Counted from the stretch's first letter, positions 1 to 8,298 are shown. The stretch: 33,585 nucleotides of DNA from SAR324 cluster bacterium (GCA_028280735.1 JANQLH010000093.1:1-33585); one strand, 5' to 3'. Numbers and translations: made by a program. The notes: generated by a model not told the origin, from the sequence alone.

Positions 1-5
1 ATTGG

Positions 6-53
6 AGCCGGGTTTTTCATCAACCGGCTTGCTTAATCACTTTTTGGCAAGCC
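6..53 (+). promoter_or_regulatory. Two overlapping hairpins upstream of the PilZ gene
   Basis: AGCCGG (6-11) can pair with CCGGCT (24-29), and GGCTTGC (26-32) can pair with GCAAGCC (47-53). The arms share bases 26-29, so the two stems exclude each other, as in attenuators. They end 37 nt before the PilZ start codon. They could equally be the terminator of an upstream gene outside the window. No leader peptide or ligand is evident. Confidence 0.3.
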
Positions 54-90
54 TATTAAATAACAGCCAAACTGCCACTGCTTGTGAATT

Positions 91-429
91 ATGGAAGAAA
101 GACGAAAAAATAAACGATTCGACATCCACCAAATGATTGAGATGTCACGAAATAGCGAATCGTTTCAGTGTGAAGGTGTCAACATCAGTGAATCGGGATT
201 GTTGGTCAGGGTTGACAAGGAAGTTGAACAAACAGGAACGGAAGAATATCTTTTCATTTTTGATATTGAGCTTGAAGAGGGAATGGAGGAGATGCGTTGC
301 GAAGGGAAAATCGTCTATACCGTTGAGCAAAAAGGAAAGCAAGAAGTAGGCATTCAGTTTGTCGGTTTAAATGACCAGGAAAGTGAGTTGCTGCAGAAAT
401 ACACCAGGTATCTTGAAAAAAAGGTGTAG
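91..429 (+). CDS. PilZ-domain protein, probable c-di-GMP receptor
   Basis: A 112-residue protein made of a single PilZ domain. Both c-di-GMP-binding signatures are present: the RxxxR motif at residues 5-9 (RKNKR) and the (D/N)xSxxG motif at 31-36 (NISESG). PilZ proteins bind cyclic di-GMP and change the activity of partners in motility, exopolysaccharide export or adhesion. No fused output domain, signal peptide or membrane segment is visible, so it should act in the cytoplasm as a stand-alone adaptor. The ATG at 91 has no clear Shine-Dalgarno sequence, but starting there keeps the RxxxR motif close to the N-terminus, as is usual. The chemoreceptor gene downstream is 450 nt away, so co-transcription is doubtful. 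Family assignment is firm; the target is unknown. Confidence 0.88.
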   Translation: MEERRKNKRFDIHQMIEMSRNSESFQCEGVNISESGLLVRVDKEVEQTGTEEYLFIFDIELEEGMEEMRCEGKIVYTVEQKGKQEVGIQFVGLNDQESELLQKYTRYLEKKV

Positions 430-880
430 AGAATGAAGGGGATGGGGTTTCTGCGTTGCCATTTTCTGCCAAACAAAGCGGCGATATCCCAAATACGCCC
501 TATGACTGCGACTAATGCCTGATTGGTTTTCGTTCAGGCACTAACTACCGTTGCTCCCCCAGACCACAACCAAGCGACCCACAGAATACGAAGCCCAGCA
601 AGACAGGTGACATACATCTTCATTCTATCCTCTTTTCAACCGGCCTTTTTGCTTCAAAACAGGTTACCCATTCAAAAACAGCATAATCTGTTTGGTGTCA
701 ATTGCGAGGCAGATTAACCGGGTAAAATCTGAAAATCAAAAAGTCTTATCCAACAAGCGTTGTGTTTTTTTGTAGGCATAATTTATTTTTCCCTGTCTTA
801 ATCTTCGCTAAACTAAAAGGTTATAACTATAAACCAATCAAATTAATTCCGAACTCCCTTTATGAGTATGAGGAGATGCC
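430..880. other. Intergenic region, no supported gene
   Basis: About 450 nt between the PilZ gene and the chemoreceptor. The only open frame of note (64 codons from 523) has no ribosome binding site and a composition unlike a protein. The A/T-rich tail contains TATAAC (822-827) and TATAAA (828-833), possible -10 elements for the chemoreceptor, without a convincing -35 element or a flagellar sigma-28 match. Confidence 0.4.
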
Positions 881-3031
881 ATGACGTTTAATTTAAAACT
901 TAAATACAAGATCATCATACCAATGGTTTCCATGATATTAGTGGTCATCATTCTCAGCTATTTTTTCTTCATCGCAACATTTTCTTCACTGCAAAACCAG
1001 AAGATAGAATCTGAAGCAAAGCAGATGGTGTACCGGTTCGAGCAAAACCTGGAACATACCGGAAAAGCCAACTTGTTACAGGCGGCTATTTTTAGTGATT
1101 TTGCGAATGTAAAGATCGCTTATCAAATTGCCCACTCCGGAAACATGGATGATCCAAAAGATGTCACTGTCCAACAATCCAGGGAAGTTTTACGTGGATT
1201 TATCGAACCGGTTCAGGCAAGCATTGAACGTCACACAGGTCAAAAATCTTACAGTTTGCATTTTCATCTCCCCAACAGTCGCAGCCTGTTGAGAACATGG
1301 CGAAAAACCCAAACCTTGAAAGGAGAAGATCTTTCCGATGATTTAACGTCCTTTCGTCAATCTGTGGTGGATATTAACCGGCAAAAACATGACAGAATTA
1401 ACGGTATCGAAGTTGGTCGAGGTGGTTTCGTGATTCGGGGAATCGTACCGATAAAAGATGTCGCCGGAAGCCACTTGGGTTCCGTGGAGATGTTTTCAAG
1501 GTTTAACTCACTGCTTGATGCGTTAAAGACTGATGACGAATCAGACCTCAGTCTTTACATGAACTATGATTTACTGAACGTAGCGACCCGGCTGCAAGAC
1601 CCGGAAAAATATCCGGTTATCAATGAGCAGTTTGTCGCTGTTTCGACAACGAATCAGGAATTGTTTAGCTATCATGTCCCGATAAAACTGCTGGAGGAAG
1701 GTAAAACCGGCCTTTCGGAACCGCACGAAGTGGGAAATCGTGCATTTTTTACATTTCCCGTCCATGACTACAAAAATGAGCAGATTGGCGTCATTGTCTA
1801 TTCCAAGGATATCAGCGACTACCAATCAACATTTTCAAGAACCCGGACCATTACGCTAATTGGCACCATCTTCATCACGATTATCTTGATTTCAGTGCTG
1901 CTCTTTATCTCGGGGCTTATAACGAATCCTCTGAATGAGTTGATAAAAACGATCAAAGCAATCATCAGTACCGGTGATTTTACCCAAAAAATTCAAGTAA
2001 GGACAAAAGACGAAATTGGGCAGGTCATTGAGATCATCAATAAAATGCTGGAAATCCTGGAATCGGGCTTCTCGGCTATCAACCGGGTGATGAATGCCGT
2101 TAAAAGAGGTGATCTTTCAGACAGGATTGAAGTCAATAACCAAAGCAAACTGGAAACGGATATTATCAATGAGGCATTGGAAATGCTCAGTGATACCATT
2201 ACTCAAGTCACTACCGCAGCCAACCAGGTTAACGAAGGGTCAATGCAGCTTTCGTATTCCGCGCAATCACTGGCGGATGGAACAAACAAGCAAGCTGCAA
2301 GTTTGGAAGAAATCAGTTCTTCAATGGATGAGGTGTTAAATCAAACCCAAACCAATAACGAAAGCGCACTACAAGCTTCCAGCCTGGCTGACCAGACTTC
2401 TAAGATTGCAGATCGTGGTAACGATCAGATGACGGATATGTTGGGCTCCATGGATAAAATATCCAATGCTAGTGTGGATGTGGCTAAGATTATCAAAGTA
2501 ATCGATGAAATCGCCTTCCAGACTAATTTGCTGGCTTTGAATGCCGCAGTGGAGGCTGCCAGGGCCGGTAAATACGGCAAAGGGTTCGCGGTAGTCGCTG
2601 AGGAGGTGCGCAGTCTTGCCGTTCGCTGTGCTGAAGCTGCCAAAGATACTACATCACTGATTGAAGTGTCCGGAAAGGAAGTGGAAAACGGTGTCGAAAA
2701 TGCTGCTAAAACAGCAACTATCCTTGAGGAGATTCATACCAGCATTGCTAAAATGAATAGTTTGATAAGTGAAATTGCTAAAGCCTCCAATGACCAAAGC
2801 AAGAGCATAGAAGAAGTAAAAAGGGGGCTAAACGATGTGAATTCGGTTATACAACAGAATGCTTCGGTATCGGAAGAATCAGCTGCCGCATCTCAGTCTT
2901 TAAGTGATCAGTCCAACCAACTATTGCACCGGATGCAGGAATTCAGGCTTAAAGATATGAATAAAAACAAGGAATCTGAAAAAGTGAAAGCAATTCCGCA
3001 GCTTGAACTGCCCATGGAACTATCCAATTGA
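881..3031 (+). CDS. Methyl-accepting chemotaxis protein
   Basis: A 716-residue transmembrane chemoreceptor. Residues about 11-33 form the first membrane helix, about 34-323 a large periplasmic sensory region of probable double-Cache type (inferred from length and position), and about 324-347 the second membrane helix. A HAMP domain follows (to about 400), then a second HAMP-like stretch (about 400-455, with RGDLSDRIEV). The signalling domain spans about 460-690. Its tip begins near residue 541 and reads [20 protein letters not shown], the segment that contacts CheA and CheW. Just after the tip the usual [12 protein letters not shown] appears as RSLAVRCAEAAK, a small divergence. AGGAG at 871-875 supports the ATG. 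There is no C-terminal CheR-docking pentapeptide. The ligand cannot be predicted. No che genes are in the window. Confidence 0.95.
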   Translation: MTFNLKLKYKIIIPMVSMILVVIILSYFFFIATFSSLQNQKIESEAKQMVYRFEQNLEHTGKANLLQAAIFSDFANVKIAYQIAHSGNMDDPKDVTVQQSREVLRGFIEPVQASIERHTGQKSYSLHFHLPNSRSLLRTWRKTQTLKGEDLSDDLTSFRQSVVDINRQKHDRINGIEVGRGGFVIRGIVPIKDVAGSHLGSVEMFSRFNSLLDALKTDDESDLSLYMNYDLLNVATRLQDPEKYPVINEQFVAVSTTNQELFSYHVPIKLLEEGKTGLSEPHEVGNRAFFTFPVHDYKNEQIGVIVYSKDISDYQSTFSRTRTITLIGTIFITIILISVLLFISGLITNPLNELIKTIKAIISTGDFTQKIQVRTKDEIGQVIEIINKMLEILESGFSAINRVMNAVKRGDLSDRIEVNNQSKLETDIINEALEMLSDTITQVTTAANQVNEGSMQLSYSAQSLADGTNKQAASLEEISSSMDEVLNQTQTNNESALQASSLADQTSKIADRGNDQMTDMLGSMDKISNASVDVAKIIKVIDEIAFQTNLLALNAAVEAARAGKYGKGFAVVAEEVRSLAVRCAEAAKDTTSLIEVSGKEVENGVENAAKTATILEEIHTSIAKMNSLISEIAKASNDQSKSIEEVKRGLNDVNSVIQQNASVSEESAAASQSLSDQSNQLLHRMQEFRLKDMNKNKESEKVKAIPQLELPMELSN

Positions 3032-3366
3032 TTGAAGGCAAATGAATGCATAACGAGGAGCGGCCTTCATCGGTGTATTTTACGTAGCTTTGCGTTTTAG
3101 GACTAAAGCGGAAAAAATATATTTGAAGAGGCCACTTCCCGAAACAGACAAATGACTTGACTCGTAAAAGGGGGTCTTTTACCATCTTTCACGGGAGAAA
3201 GTTCTGTATAAATCGGTACCGGAAATTTTTTGCCTGGATGATAAACTATATCCGGAAAATTAAGGGTCGATTTCTAATATTCCTCTCCCATTCGATATTT
3301 ATCCAAATGTTTTGCTGAATATCTCATAAAAAAACCGGAGTGTTCCGGTAGCGAAGGGAGGAAAAG
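3032..3366. other. Intergenic region with a weak hairpin
   Basis: No supported gene. GTAAAAG (3164-3170) and CTTTTAC (3176-3182) form a perfect 7-bp A/T-rich stem around GGGGT, possibly a weak terminator for the chemoreceptor, though 130 nt downstream of its stop. A purine-rich ribosome binding site (GGGAGG) precedes the lipoprotein start at 3367. Confidence 0.35.
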
Positions 3367-3831
3367 ATGAAACCCATACTGAAACCGTTGAGGATCCCCG
3401 CCTCAATAGCTTTGCTTTTGCTTGTTTTCTTCATAACCGGCAGTTGTACCACCAGTTTTCATATTCCGCCAAATCCTGGTAAAAGCATCCTCTATGCTGT
3501 AAGGCAAGATGCTGCAGTGAGTACGGATGATGTTATAAAGGTTTCCCTTAACGGCAAGGAAGTTGGAAAGCTAAACGCCGATACCTATATGGCCTTCCAT
3601 CTGTTACCGGGAGAATACGAGATTCTTTATCTTATCTACGATGAAGAGGGCGCTGAGAAAGATTCGTTCGGTTTTTCAGGTATGATTGAGGCGGATACCC
3701 AATACTCGAGTTCAATCGTATATAATTTTGGCTGGAGAGGTTGGGAAAGATATGATGTTGGCGGTAGTCTCATGGGACGGCTTACTTTTTTGGGTGATTT
3801 TGATTTAACGTCAGAGCTTTCTCCCAAATAG
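3367..3831 (+). CDS. Small lipoprotein, DUF2846-like
   Basis: A 154-residue predicted lipoprotein. The N-terminus has two basic residues, a hydrophobic stretch (about 14-23) and a lipobox ITGSC that makes Cys27 the lipidated residue. The mature part has features of small beta-sandwich lipoproteins: a segment suggesting an interaction with a cell-surface or membrane partner (ILYAVRQ), a VSLNGKEVGKL strand pair, and an FHLLPGEYEILY strand. That pattern resembles the DUF2846-type family, whose role is unknown; this assignment is from general shape, not a residue-level match. A strong GGGAGG lies just upstream of the ATG. It is a single-gene unit, followed by the sensory pseudogene region. A second lipoprotein with similar features (GEYKF motif) lies at 15567-16130. 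Confidence 0.75.
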   Translation: MKPILKPLRIPASIALLLLVFFITGSCTTSFHIPPNPGKSILYAVRQDAAVSTDDVIKVSLNGKEVGKLNADTYMAFHLLPGEYEILYLIYDEEGAEKDSFGFSGMIEADTQYSSSIVYNFGWRGWERYDVGGSLMGRLTFLGDFDLTSELSPK

Positions 3832-3948
3832 GTTAGATTACGGAAAGGGCCGGCTATCCCTGCTCTGTATTATTACTATCCTCAGCCGGAATCAAGCAGC
3901 ACGGGTGTCTCTGGTAACGTTTTCCGATCGACAGTGAGATTTGCCTGA

Positions 3949-4239
3949 TCCACTTTACTGTCAACATCAAGCGTACAAATGGCAGAAAGAGTGGGCCAGA
4001 TGCCGGAAAAGCCGGTTCCGAATACCAAGCAACTTTCAGATCTGGTTCAGGAAATTACTGCCGGCTCCAGAGGACAAAGCCCCGGAGCGTCCCAATTCAG
4101 CGAGTCTATTCAACAACTTGATTAGGTGATCCAGCAGAACACAGCCTTCACCAAGGAATAGGCTTCCGCCTCCGGGGAGCTATCTTCCCTAGCACAACAA
4201 TTAAATGATACCGTGAGGTTTTTAGTTTTGAAGGATATC
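3949..4239 (+). pseudogene. Decayed C-terminal fragment of a chemoreceptor gene
   Basis: One reading frame from about 3949 to 4239 encodes a recognisable end of a methyl-accepting chemotaxis protein. It reads SSVQMAERVGQM, then SDLVQEITAGSRGQS, then SIQQLD-stop-VIQQN, then ASASGELSSLAQQLNDTV. Intact receptors have SDLVQEIxAASxEQSxG, AIQQLDQVIQQNA and SASEELSSQAxQLQDTV at these places. Two in-frame stop codons (TAG at 4123-4125 and at 4159-4161) interrupt it, the first replacing the Gln of QLDQV. The sensory part, the membrane helices and the signalling tip are absent. Its sequence type differs from the two intact receptors here, which read EIxKASNDQS or [10 protein letters not shown] at this place, so it is not simply a copy of a neighbour. 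It cannot give a working receptor. Confidence 0.8.
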
Positions 4240-4329
4240 CGCGCCGGAAGGACCCTGCCAACTATGAGTAGCCTTCAACTCGCTTATTTTTCGAGCTTAC
4301 GCTGATGAATACATAAAAGTTAAACGGAT

Positions 4330-4578
4330 CAGCGACCAGCCTCAACCAGGCGGATCCACAGGGTTAGGTCATTAATGAGCGCATTTCCGGCAGGCGGTCC
4401 GGTGAAGATACAAACAGACAATAACGAGTTAGCCATGGTTATTGCGAATGATGATATTGGAATATCTGCAGGATCGCATTGGAAAAACAACCAAACCCTC
4501 GAGTTACAAACGGTTTGCAGCCTGGTTGAAAACCGGTTAAATGGGTCTATTGGTCTCGATACCACGATATCCGGATAG
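4330..4578 (+). pseudogene. Decayed histidine-kinase ATPase-domain fragment (HisKA_2/HWE type)
   Basis: Two overlapping frames together match the end of a PAS-type histidine kinase. In one frame, SLNQADPQG-stop-VINERIS corresponds to the usual LNQAVPCGLVINELIS (the N-box region). The next frame, open from 4375 to 4578, continues FPAGGPVKIQ, ELAMVIANDDIGISAG and LELQTVCSLVENRLNGSI. These match the family's HAFPxGRxGEI, LxVxDNGIGLPxG and LGLQLVxxLVxQLxGTI. The conserved DNGIGL appears as NDDIGI, and the GLQL glycine is lost. A short deletion or frameshift lies near 4385 and a stop near 4364. The dimerisation domain and all sensor domains are missing. It follows the chemoreceptor remnant directly, so both may come from one degenerated sensory locus. 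Confidence 0.7.
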
Positions 4579-4731
4579 GCGATCACCGCTCCGGCTGACG
4601 GGGACTGATGGAGCTGAACTCTAAAGTATGTATTTTTAAGTTTATAGCCCTATCATGGATTCGAAATTACTGTTATCACCGTTACAATGAAGTTTTTTAA
4701 AACTTGAGTTTATCGTTAGACAGGAGTTGGT

Positions 4732-4821
4732 ATGTGGAAACAATGGCATGAGTCGAAACCCTGGAAGATCGAAATAAAAAATGTCATCCTGTTTGTGATT
4801 AATTTCCCCTTACCCGATTAA
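4732..4821 (+). CDS. Possible small ORF of 29 codons
   Basis: ATG at 4732 is preceded by CAGGAG at a good distance and opens a 29-codon frame rich in Trp and Lys, ending KNVILFVINFPLPD. It finishes 19 nt before the PAS-protein start, so it might be a leader peptide, a decayed gene start, or chance. I recognise no family. The ribosome binding site is the main support. Confidence 0.2.
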   Translation: MWKQWHESKPWKIEIKNVILFVINFPLPD

Positions 4822-4840
4822 ACCTAAAGACGAGAGATTT

Positions 4841-7291
4841 ATGCCGGATATGAATACCATCATGATAGGTTTTGTGTTGAGTATCGGACTACAGCTGGTA
4901 GTCGTGATAAGCCTTTGGCGGCAACACGGTAACCGATATCAAGGTCTGAATATTTGGGTTTTAGCCTATTTTTTTGTTTTTACGGGTTTTTTATCAATTG
5001 TTTTGTTTGATCTGCCCACATTGTCAGGCTCGATTATCACAATCGATATATTTTCGCTAATTGGATTAATTACTTTACTTTTTGGCTTGGAGCGTTTTTT
5101 TGATAAAAACCTGTCCTGGAAAATCAATTTATCAATTCTATTCATCGCAGGAGCCAATATCATTCACTTCACTTTTTTAGGCCCGGGTCCCGGGGGAGGC
5201 TTAACAACAATCGCGTTGGCCGTTGGTATTGTATGGATTCAATATGTCTGGTTGATTTTTAAAAGAATCAATCCCGAGTTTCGCAATATTGGAAACCAGG
5301 TTGGTTTCATGGCGCTGCTACTTGCATTGGTAACTCTCTTTCGAGTTTTTGTGGATTTTAATACCAGTTCAGGGTTGGATGGTTTTGACCCGTCGGTATT
5401 GAGTACCTGGTCTTTTTTTATCTCTCAACTACTTTTCTTTGGGTTTACCTTATTTTTGATTTTAATGGTGTGCAGTCGGCTGAGTGCAGACCTGGAAATT
5501 GATCTGCAAGAACGTAGTCGAGCGGAAATGGCACTTGGAAAAAGCGAAGGAAGATATAAACGGCTGGTGGAAGGGGCTCCGGCAGTTGTTTATTCATTTT
5601 CCGATAAAAGGGGGGGATTGTATTATTCTAAGGGAGTAGAAAAAATATTGGGATTCCCTGTCTCAACACTAATCGAAAATCCTTATTTATGGGCAAATTC
5701 TATCCATCCTGACCACAAGGAAGAAATCAACAAGGCGGTTCTCGATTTCTCCAAGGGTAAAAACTTTGATGTTAAATATCGGATTAAAGACAGCCAGGGA
5801 AAGTGGAGATGGTTCCGCGATCTTTCAATCGGCAGATCAGCCCATGGAGCTGAAACCATAATTGAAGGGATTGCCTTTGACATAACACTTACGGTGCAAT
5901 CGGAGGAGTTAATCAAAGAAAAGGAAATGCTGTACCGGGCACTTTTCGAAAAAAACCATAGTGTTATGTTGTTGATTGATCCGAAAACCGGTCAGATCGT
6001 AAACGCAAATCCGGCAGCCTGCAGCTACTATGGCTACTCAAACGATGAGCTTGTTAATATGAAAATAAGCGATATCAATACCTTGCCTCAAGTTGAGATC
6101 CATAAAGAAATGGAAAGGGCCAAATCGGTAAAAAGAAACTATTTTAATTTTAGCCATCGACTAGCTGACGGTTCAACCAGAGATGTAGAAGTGTTTAGCG
6201 GACCACTCGAACTGGGGGGGAAAGAATTGCTTTGCTCGATTATCCATGATGTAACCCAGCGTAAACAAGCGGAGGATGCCGTGAAAGAAAGTGAACAGCA
6301 ATTAAACAGCGTTATAAATACTATGAGGGATGGACTGGCTGTGACCAACAGCAACGGCATAATTCAATTTGTTAACGCGGCCTTTTGTGCAATGTATCAA
6401 TACGCAGCTGATGAACTCATTGGAATGCATGCAGCTGAATTAGTTCACTCTGATTATCAGGACGAATTTGATCGATTTTTGACATCTTTAGGTGAAACAG
6501 GCCAATTTAGCGGGGAGACCGTTGATATAAAAAAAGATGGTACTTTGTTCAATGCCGAGAATGTAGGATCAAGAATTGTCTATAAAGGCCAGGATTGCTT
6601 TCTAGCCGTAGTTCGGGATGTTACGGACAGAAAAAAAGTAGAAGAGGCACTACAGAAAAGTGAACGAAACATGTCAACTGTTCTTAGTAACACATTAATC
6701 GGAGTTGTGAGACTTGACACCAATCTTCGGCATATTTTTGCCAATCCCGCCATATACCATGCGTCAGGATTCACACCGGAAGAATACCTGGGCAAAACCA
6801 ACGAGGAGATAGGGTTGCCTGAAGATTTATCCTCCTTATTACGGGAAAACCATGGGAATGTGTTGAAAACTGGGGAAACAAAAGTTTTTGAGTTCGAATT
6901 TTCCACAACCGACAAAGGCCAAAGAAACTTTCAGGCAGTCGCTACTCCTGAATTTAATGAAAACAAACGTGTCGAATCGATAGTTAGTTTCATTCGGGAT
7001 ATCACAGAGTTGAAGCAGGCTGAAGCAGCGAAAGATGCAGCCATTAAAAGGCTTGAACAGGCGCTGTCCGAGGTTAAAACCCTGAGGGGATTGATCCCGA
7101 TTTGTGCGAGTTGTAAAAAAATTCGCGATGATAAGGGATACTGGAACCAAATAGAAACTTATATAGAACAACGCTCCGAGGCACTCTTCAGTCATGGTAT
7201 TTGCCAGGAATGTGCTGAGGATTTATACAAGGACACAAAGTGGTTTCAAAAGCAGATGAAAAAAAAGGAAGATACGGATGAGCCGGTATAA
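4841..7291 (+). CDS. Membrane PAS sensor protein with a C-terminal CxxC...CxxC module
   Basis: An 816-residue protein. The first 215 residues contain about seven hydrophobic helices. Four PAS domains follow, starting near residues 233, 363, 483 and 606. Domain ends carry typical PAC linkers (FDITLTVQSEEL, IHDVTQRKQAE, VRDVTDRKKVEE, IRDITELKQAE). There is no HisKA, HATPase, GGDEF, EAL or chemoreceptor domain. After a short coiled coil (about 730-745), residues 745-792 form a compact module: LRGLIPICASCKKIRD, GYWNQIETYI and SHGICQEC. It has cysteines at 755, 758, 788 and 791, spaced to bind a metal. This tail recurs on PAS and receiver proteins of environmental bacteria, but I know no assigned function. 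The output is therefore unknown. The start is the first Met of the open frame, 19 nt after a small ORF. Confidence 0.85.
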   Translation: MPDMNTIMIGFVLSIGLQLVVVISLWRQHGNRYQGLNIWVLAYFFVFTGFLSIVLFDLPTLSGSIITIDIFSLIGLITLLFGLERFFDKNLSWKINLSILFIAGANIIHFTFLGPGPGGGLTTIALAVGIVWIQYVWLIFKRINPEFRNIGNQVGFMALLLALVTLFRVFVDFNTSSGLDGFDPSVLSTWSFFISQLLFFGFTLFLILMVCSRLSADLEIDLQERSRAEMALGKSEGRYKRLVEGAPAVVYSFSDKRGGLYYSKGVEKILGFPVSTLIENPYLWANSIHPDHKEEINKAVLDFSKGKNFDVKYRIKDSQGKWRWFRDLSIGRSAHGAETIIEGIAFDITLTVQSEELIKEKEMLYRALFEKNHSVMLLIDPKTGQIVNANPAACSYYGYSNDELVNMKISDINTLPQVEIHKEMERAKSVKRNYFNFSHRLADGSTRDVEVFSGPLELGGKELLCSIIHDVTQRKQAEDAVKESEQQLNSVINTMRDGLAVTNSNGIIQFVNAAFCAMYQYAADELIGMHAAELVHSDYQDEFDRFLTSLGETGQFSGETVDIKKDGTLFNAENVGSRIVYKGQDCFLAVVRDVTDRKKVEEALQKSERNMSTVLSNTLIGVVRLDTNLRHIFANPAIYHASGFTPEEYLGKTNEEIGLPEDLSSLLRENHGNVLKTGETKVFEFEFSTTDKGQRNFQAVATPEFNENKRVESIVSFIRDITELKQAEAAKDAAIKRLEQALSEVKTLRGLIPICASCKKIRDDKGYWNQIETYIEQRSEALFSHGICQECAEDLYKDTKWFQKQMKKKEDTDEPV

Positions 7292-7436
7292 TTGTCGACG
7301 GGAGTTAGCTCATAAAATCCCAACTCACAAATTAATTACTTACTCCTTAAAAAAACTGCTGCTCCTGGCCCTTAACGAGAGAGGGTTTCTCAAGGGATTC
7401 GCCCGTCACTGTTTAAATTCAATACTCATTGCTACG

Positions 7437-7453
7437 GGGCTTTGGAAAAGCCC
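7437..7453. terminator. Perfect 7-bp hairpin between convergent genes
   Basis: GGGCTTT (7437-7443) pairs with AAAGCCC (7447-7453) around GGA. It lies between the end of the PAS protein and the end of the oppositely oriented YafK-like gene, so it could terminate both. There is no clear T-tract on either side, so efficiency is uncertain. A 60-codon frame from 7278 across this region has no support as a gene. Confidence 0.4.
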
Positions 7454-7500
7454 TATCTAACTCGATATACAGTCCGGTTTATAAATCTGCTGTCTTTTAT

Positions 7501-8214
7501 TTACGGAGAATTAAAGATATATCTTCGATTTTTCACTTCAACATTTGGTGGATCTTTATGAATCTCAAAATAATCATATCCATCTTTGAGATTGTTCCAA
7601 AAGTCGATCCAATCTGATTTTTTATATTGGTTCATTTTTTGAGCCGTCATCCGAAACGGAAAAATGTGAACCCTAAAGAATTTTTGGCCATTTCTGAATG
7701 CAGCATCGGCTAAAGTGTAAATTTCATTGATCTGTCTGTCTGTCATGGCATAACAGCCGATTGAAACACAGTCTCCATGCACCATTAAGGCGTCGCCCGT
7801 CCTGCGATGTATCCGATCATACCTATTTGGATAACCAAGATTAAAAGACAAGTGGAAGTTGCTAAACGGATTGAGATTCTTGGGTGTAACAAAATAAAAC
7901 CCTTCCGGTGCCTTGCCATCTCCTTGCTTGGTCTTAGGTCCTAAGCCTTTGGAACCATAAGTGCAAATTTTGTATGATTTGAACAAACCAAATCTGGTAC
8001 CGCTTTTTACCCAGAGTTCCAATTCCATTGATTCTTTGAAGATTCTAATGAATATCGGACTGCCAAATGAGAACTGCTTTGCCTGTAACTCCGCCAGCAG
8101 CAATGGCTTAGTACGAGAAATTGCTTTGCGTGATCGGCTACTCGAGGGAATTTGCGCTACGGCATCAATCCAAATGAACAATAGGAATAATGCAAAAACA
8201 AGTTTTCTATTCAT
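7501..8214 (-). CDS. YafK-like L,D-transpeptidase-fold murein enzyme
   Basis: A 237-residue exported protein of the YkuD (L,D-transpeptidase) fold. A signal peptide covers about residues 1-20 (cleavage near AVA-Q). The catalytic signature MVHGDCVSIGCYAMTD at 144-159 supplies His146, Ser151, Gly153 and nucleophile Cys154. The CVSIGCYAMTD form is characteristic of the YafK branch. E. coli YafK (DpaA) releases Braun lipoprotein from peptidoglycan rather than forming crosslinks, so this protein may cut or form bonds at meso-diaminopimelate in the periplasm. The GKAPEGFYFVTP segment (101-111) is the conserved substrate-strand region. It is transcribed alone. Its 5' flank is a group II intron remnant, so its promoter must lie within or beyond that element. 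No strong ribosome binding site precedes the ATG. Confidence 0.88.
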   Translation of the reverse strand: MNRKLVFALFLLFIWIDAVAQIPSSSRSRKAISRTKPLLLAELQAKQFSFGSPIFIRIFKESMELELWVKSGTRFGLFKSYKICTYGSKGLGPKTKQGDGKAPEGFYFVTPKNLNPFSNFHLSFNLGYPNRYDRIHRRTGDALMVHGDCVSIGCYAMTDRQINEIYTLADAAFRNGQKFFRVHIFPFRMTAQKMNQYKKSDWIDFWNNLKDGYDYFEIHKDPPNVEVKNRRYIFNSP

Positions 8215-8229
8215 TGTTTTGAATTCAAC

Positions 8230-8298
8230 AGCCCGCGGTGCGGACCCGCATGCCTGATGGTGTGGGGACTGAGGGATGAAAACCCTCAGTTACCCGAT
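8230..8298 (+). mobile_element. 3'-end remnant of a group II intron (domains V and VI)
   Basis: The stretch resembles the 3' terminus of a bacterial group II intron. An AGC at 8230-8232 could be the catalytic triad. GGTGCGG (8237-8243) pairs with CCGC-AT-GCC (8245-8253), giving a domain-V-like stem with a two-base AT bulge, although the terminal loop is shorter than a normal GNRA tetraloop. Then comes GGTGTGGGG and a domain-VI-like stem: ACTGAGGG (8268-8275) pairs with CCCTCAGT (8283-8290), and GGG pairs with CCC (8293-8295). The unpaired TA at 8291-8292 puts a candidate branch-point adenosine 6 nt before the end (GAT at 8296-8298, an AY terminus). No reverse transcriptase or domains I-IV remain upstream, where the YafK-like gene begins. 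Identification is from pattern memory and pairing, so moderately sure. Confidence 0.5.

Noticed and set aside
523-717. 64-codon frame between the PilZ protein and the chemoreceptor
   Set aside because: No ribosome binding site, unlikely composition, no family resemblance.
7278-7460. 60-codon frame overlapping the end of the PAS protein
   Set aside because: No family match; it runs into a hairpin and is best explained by chance.
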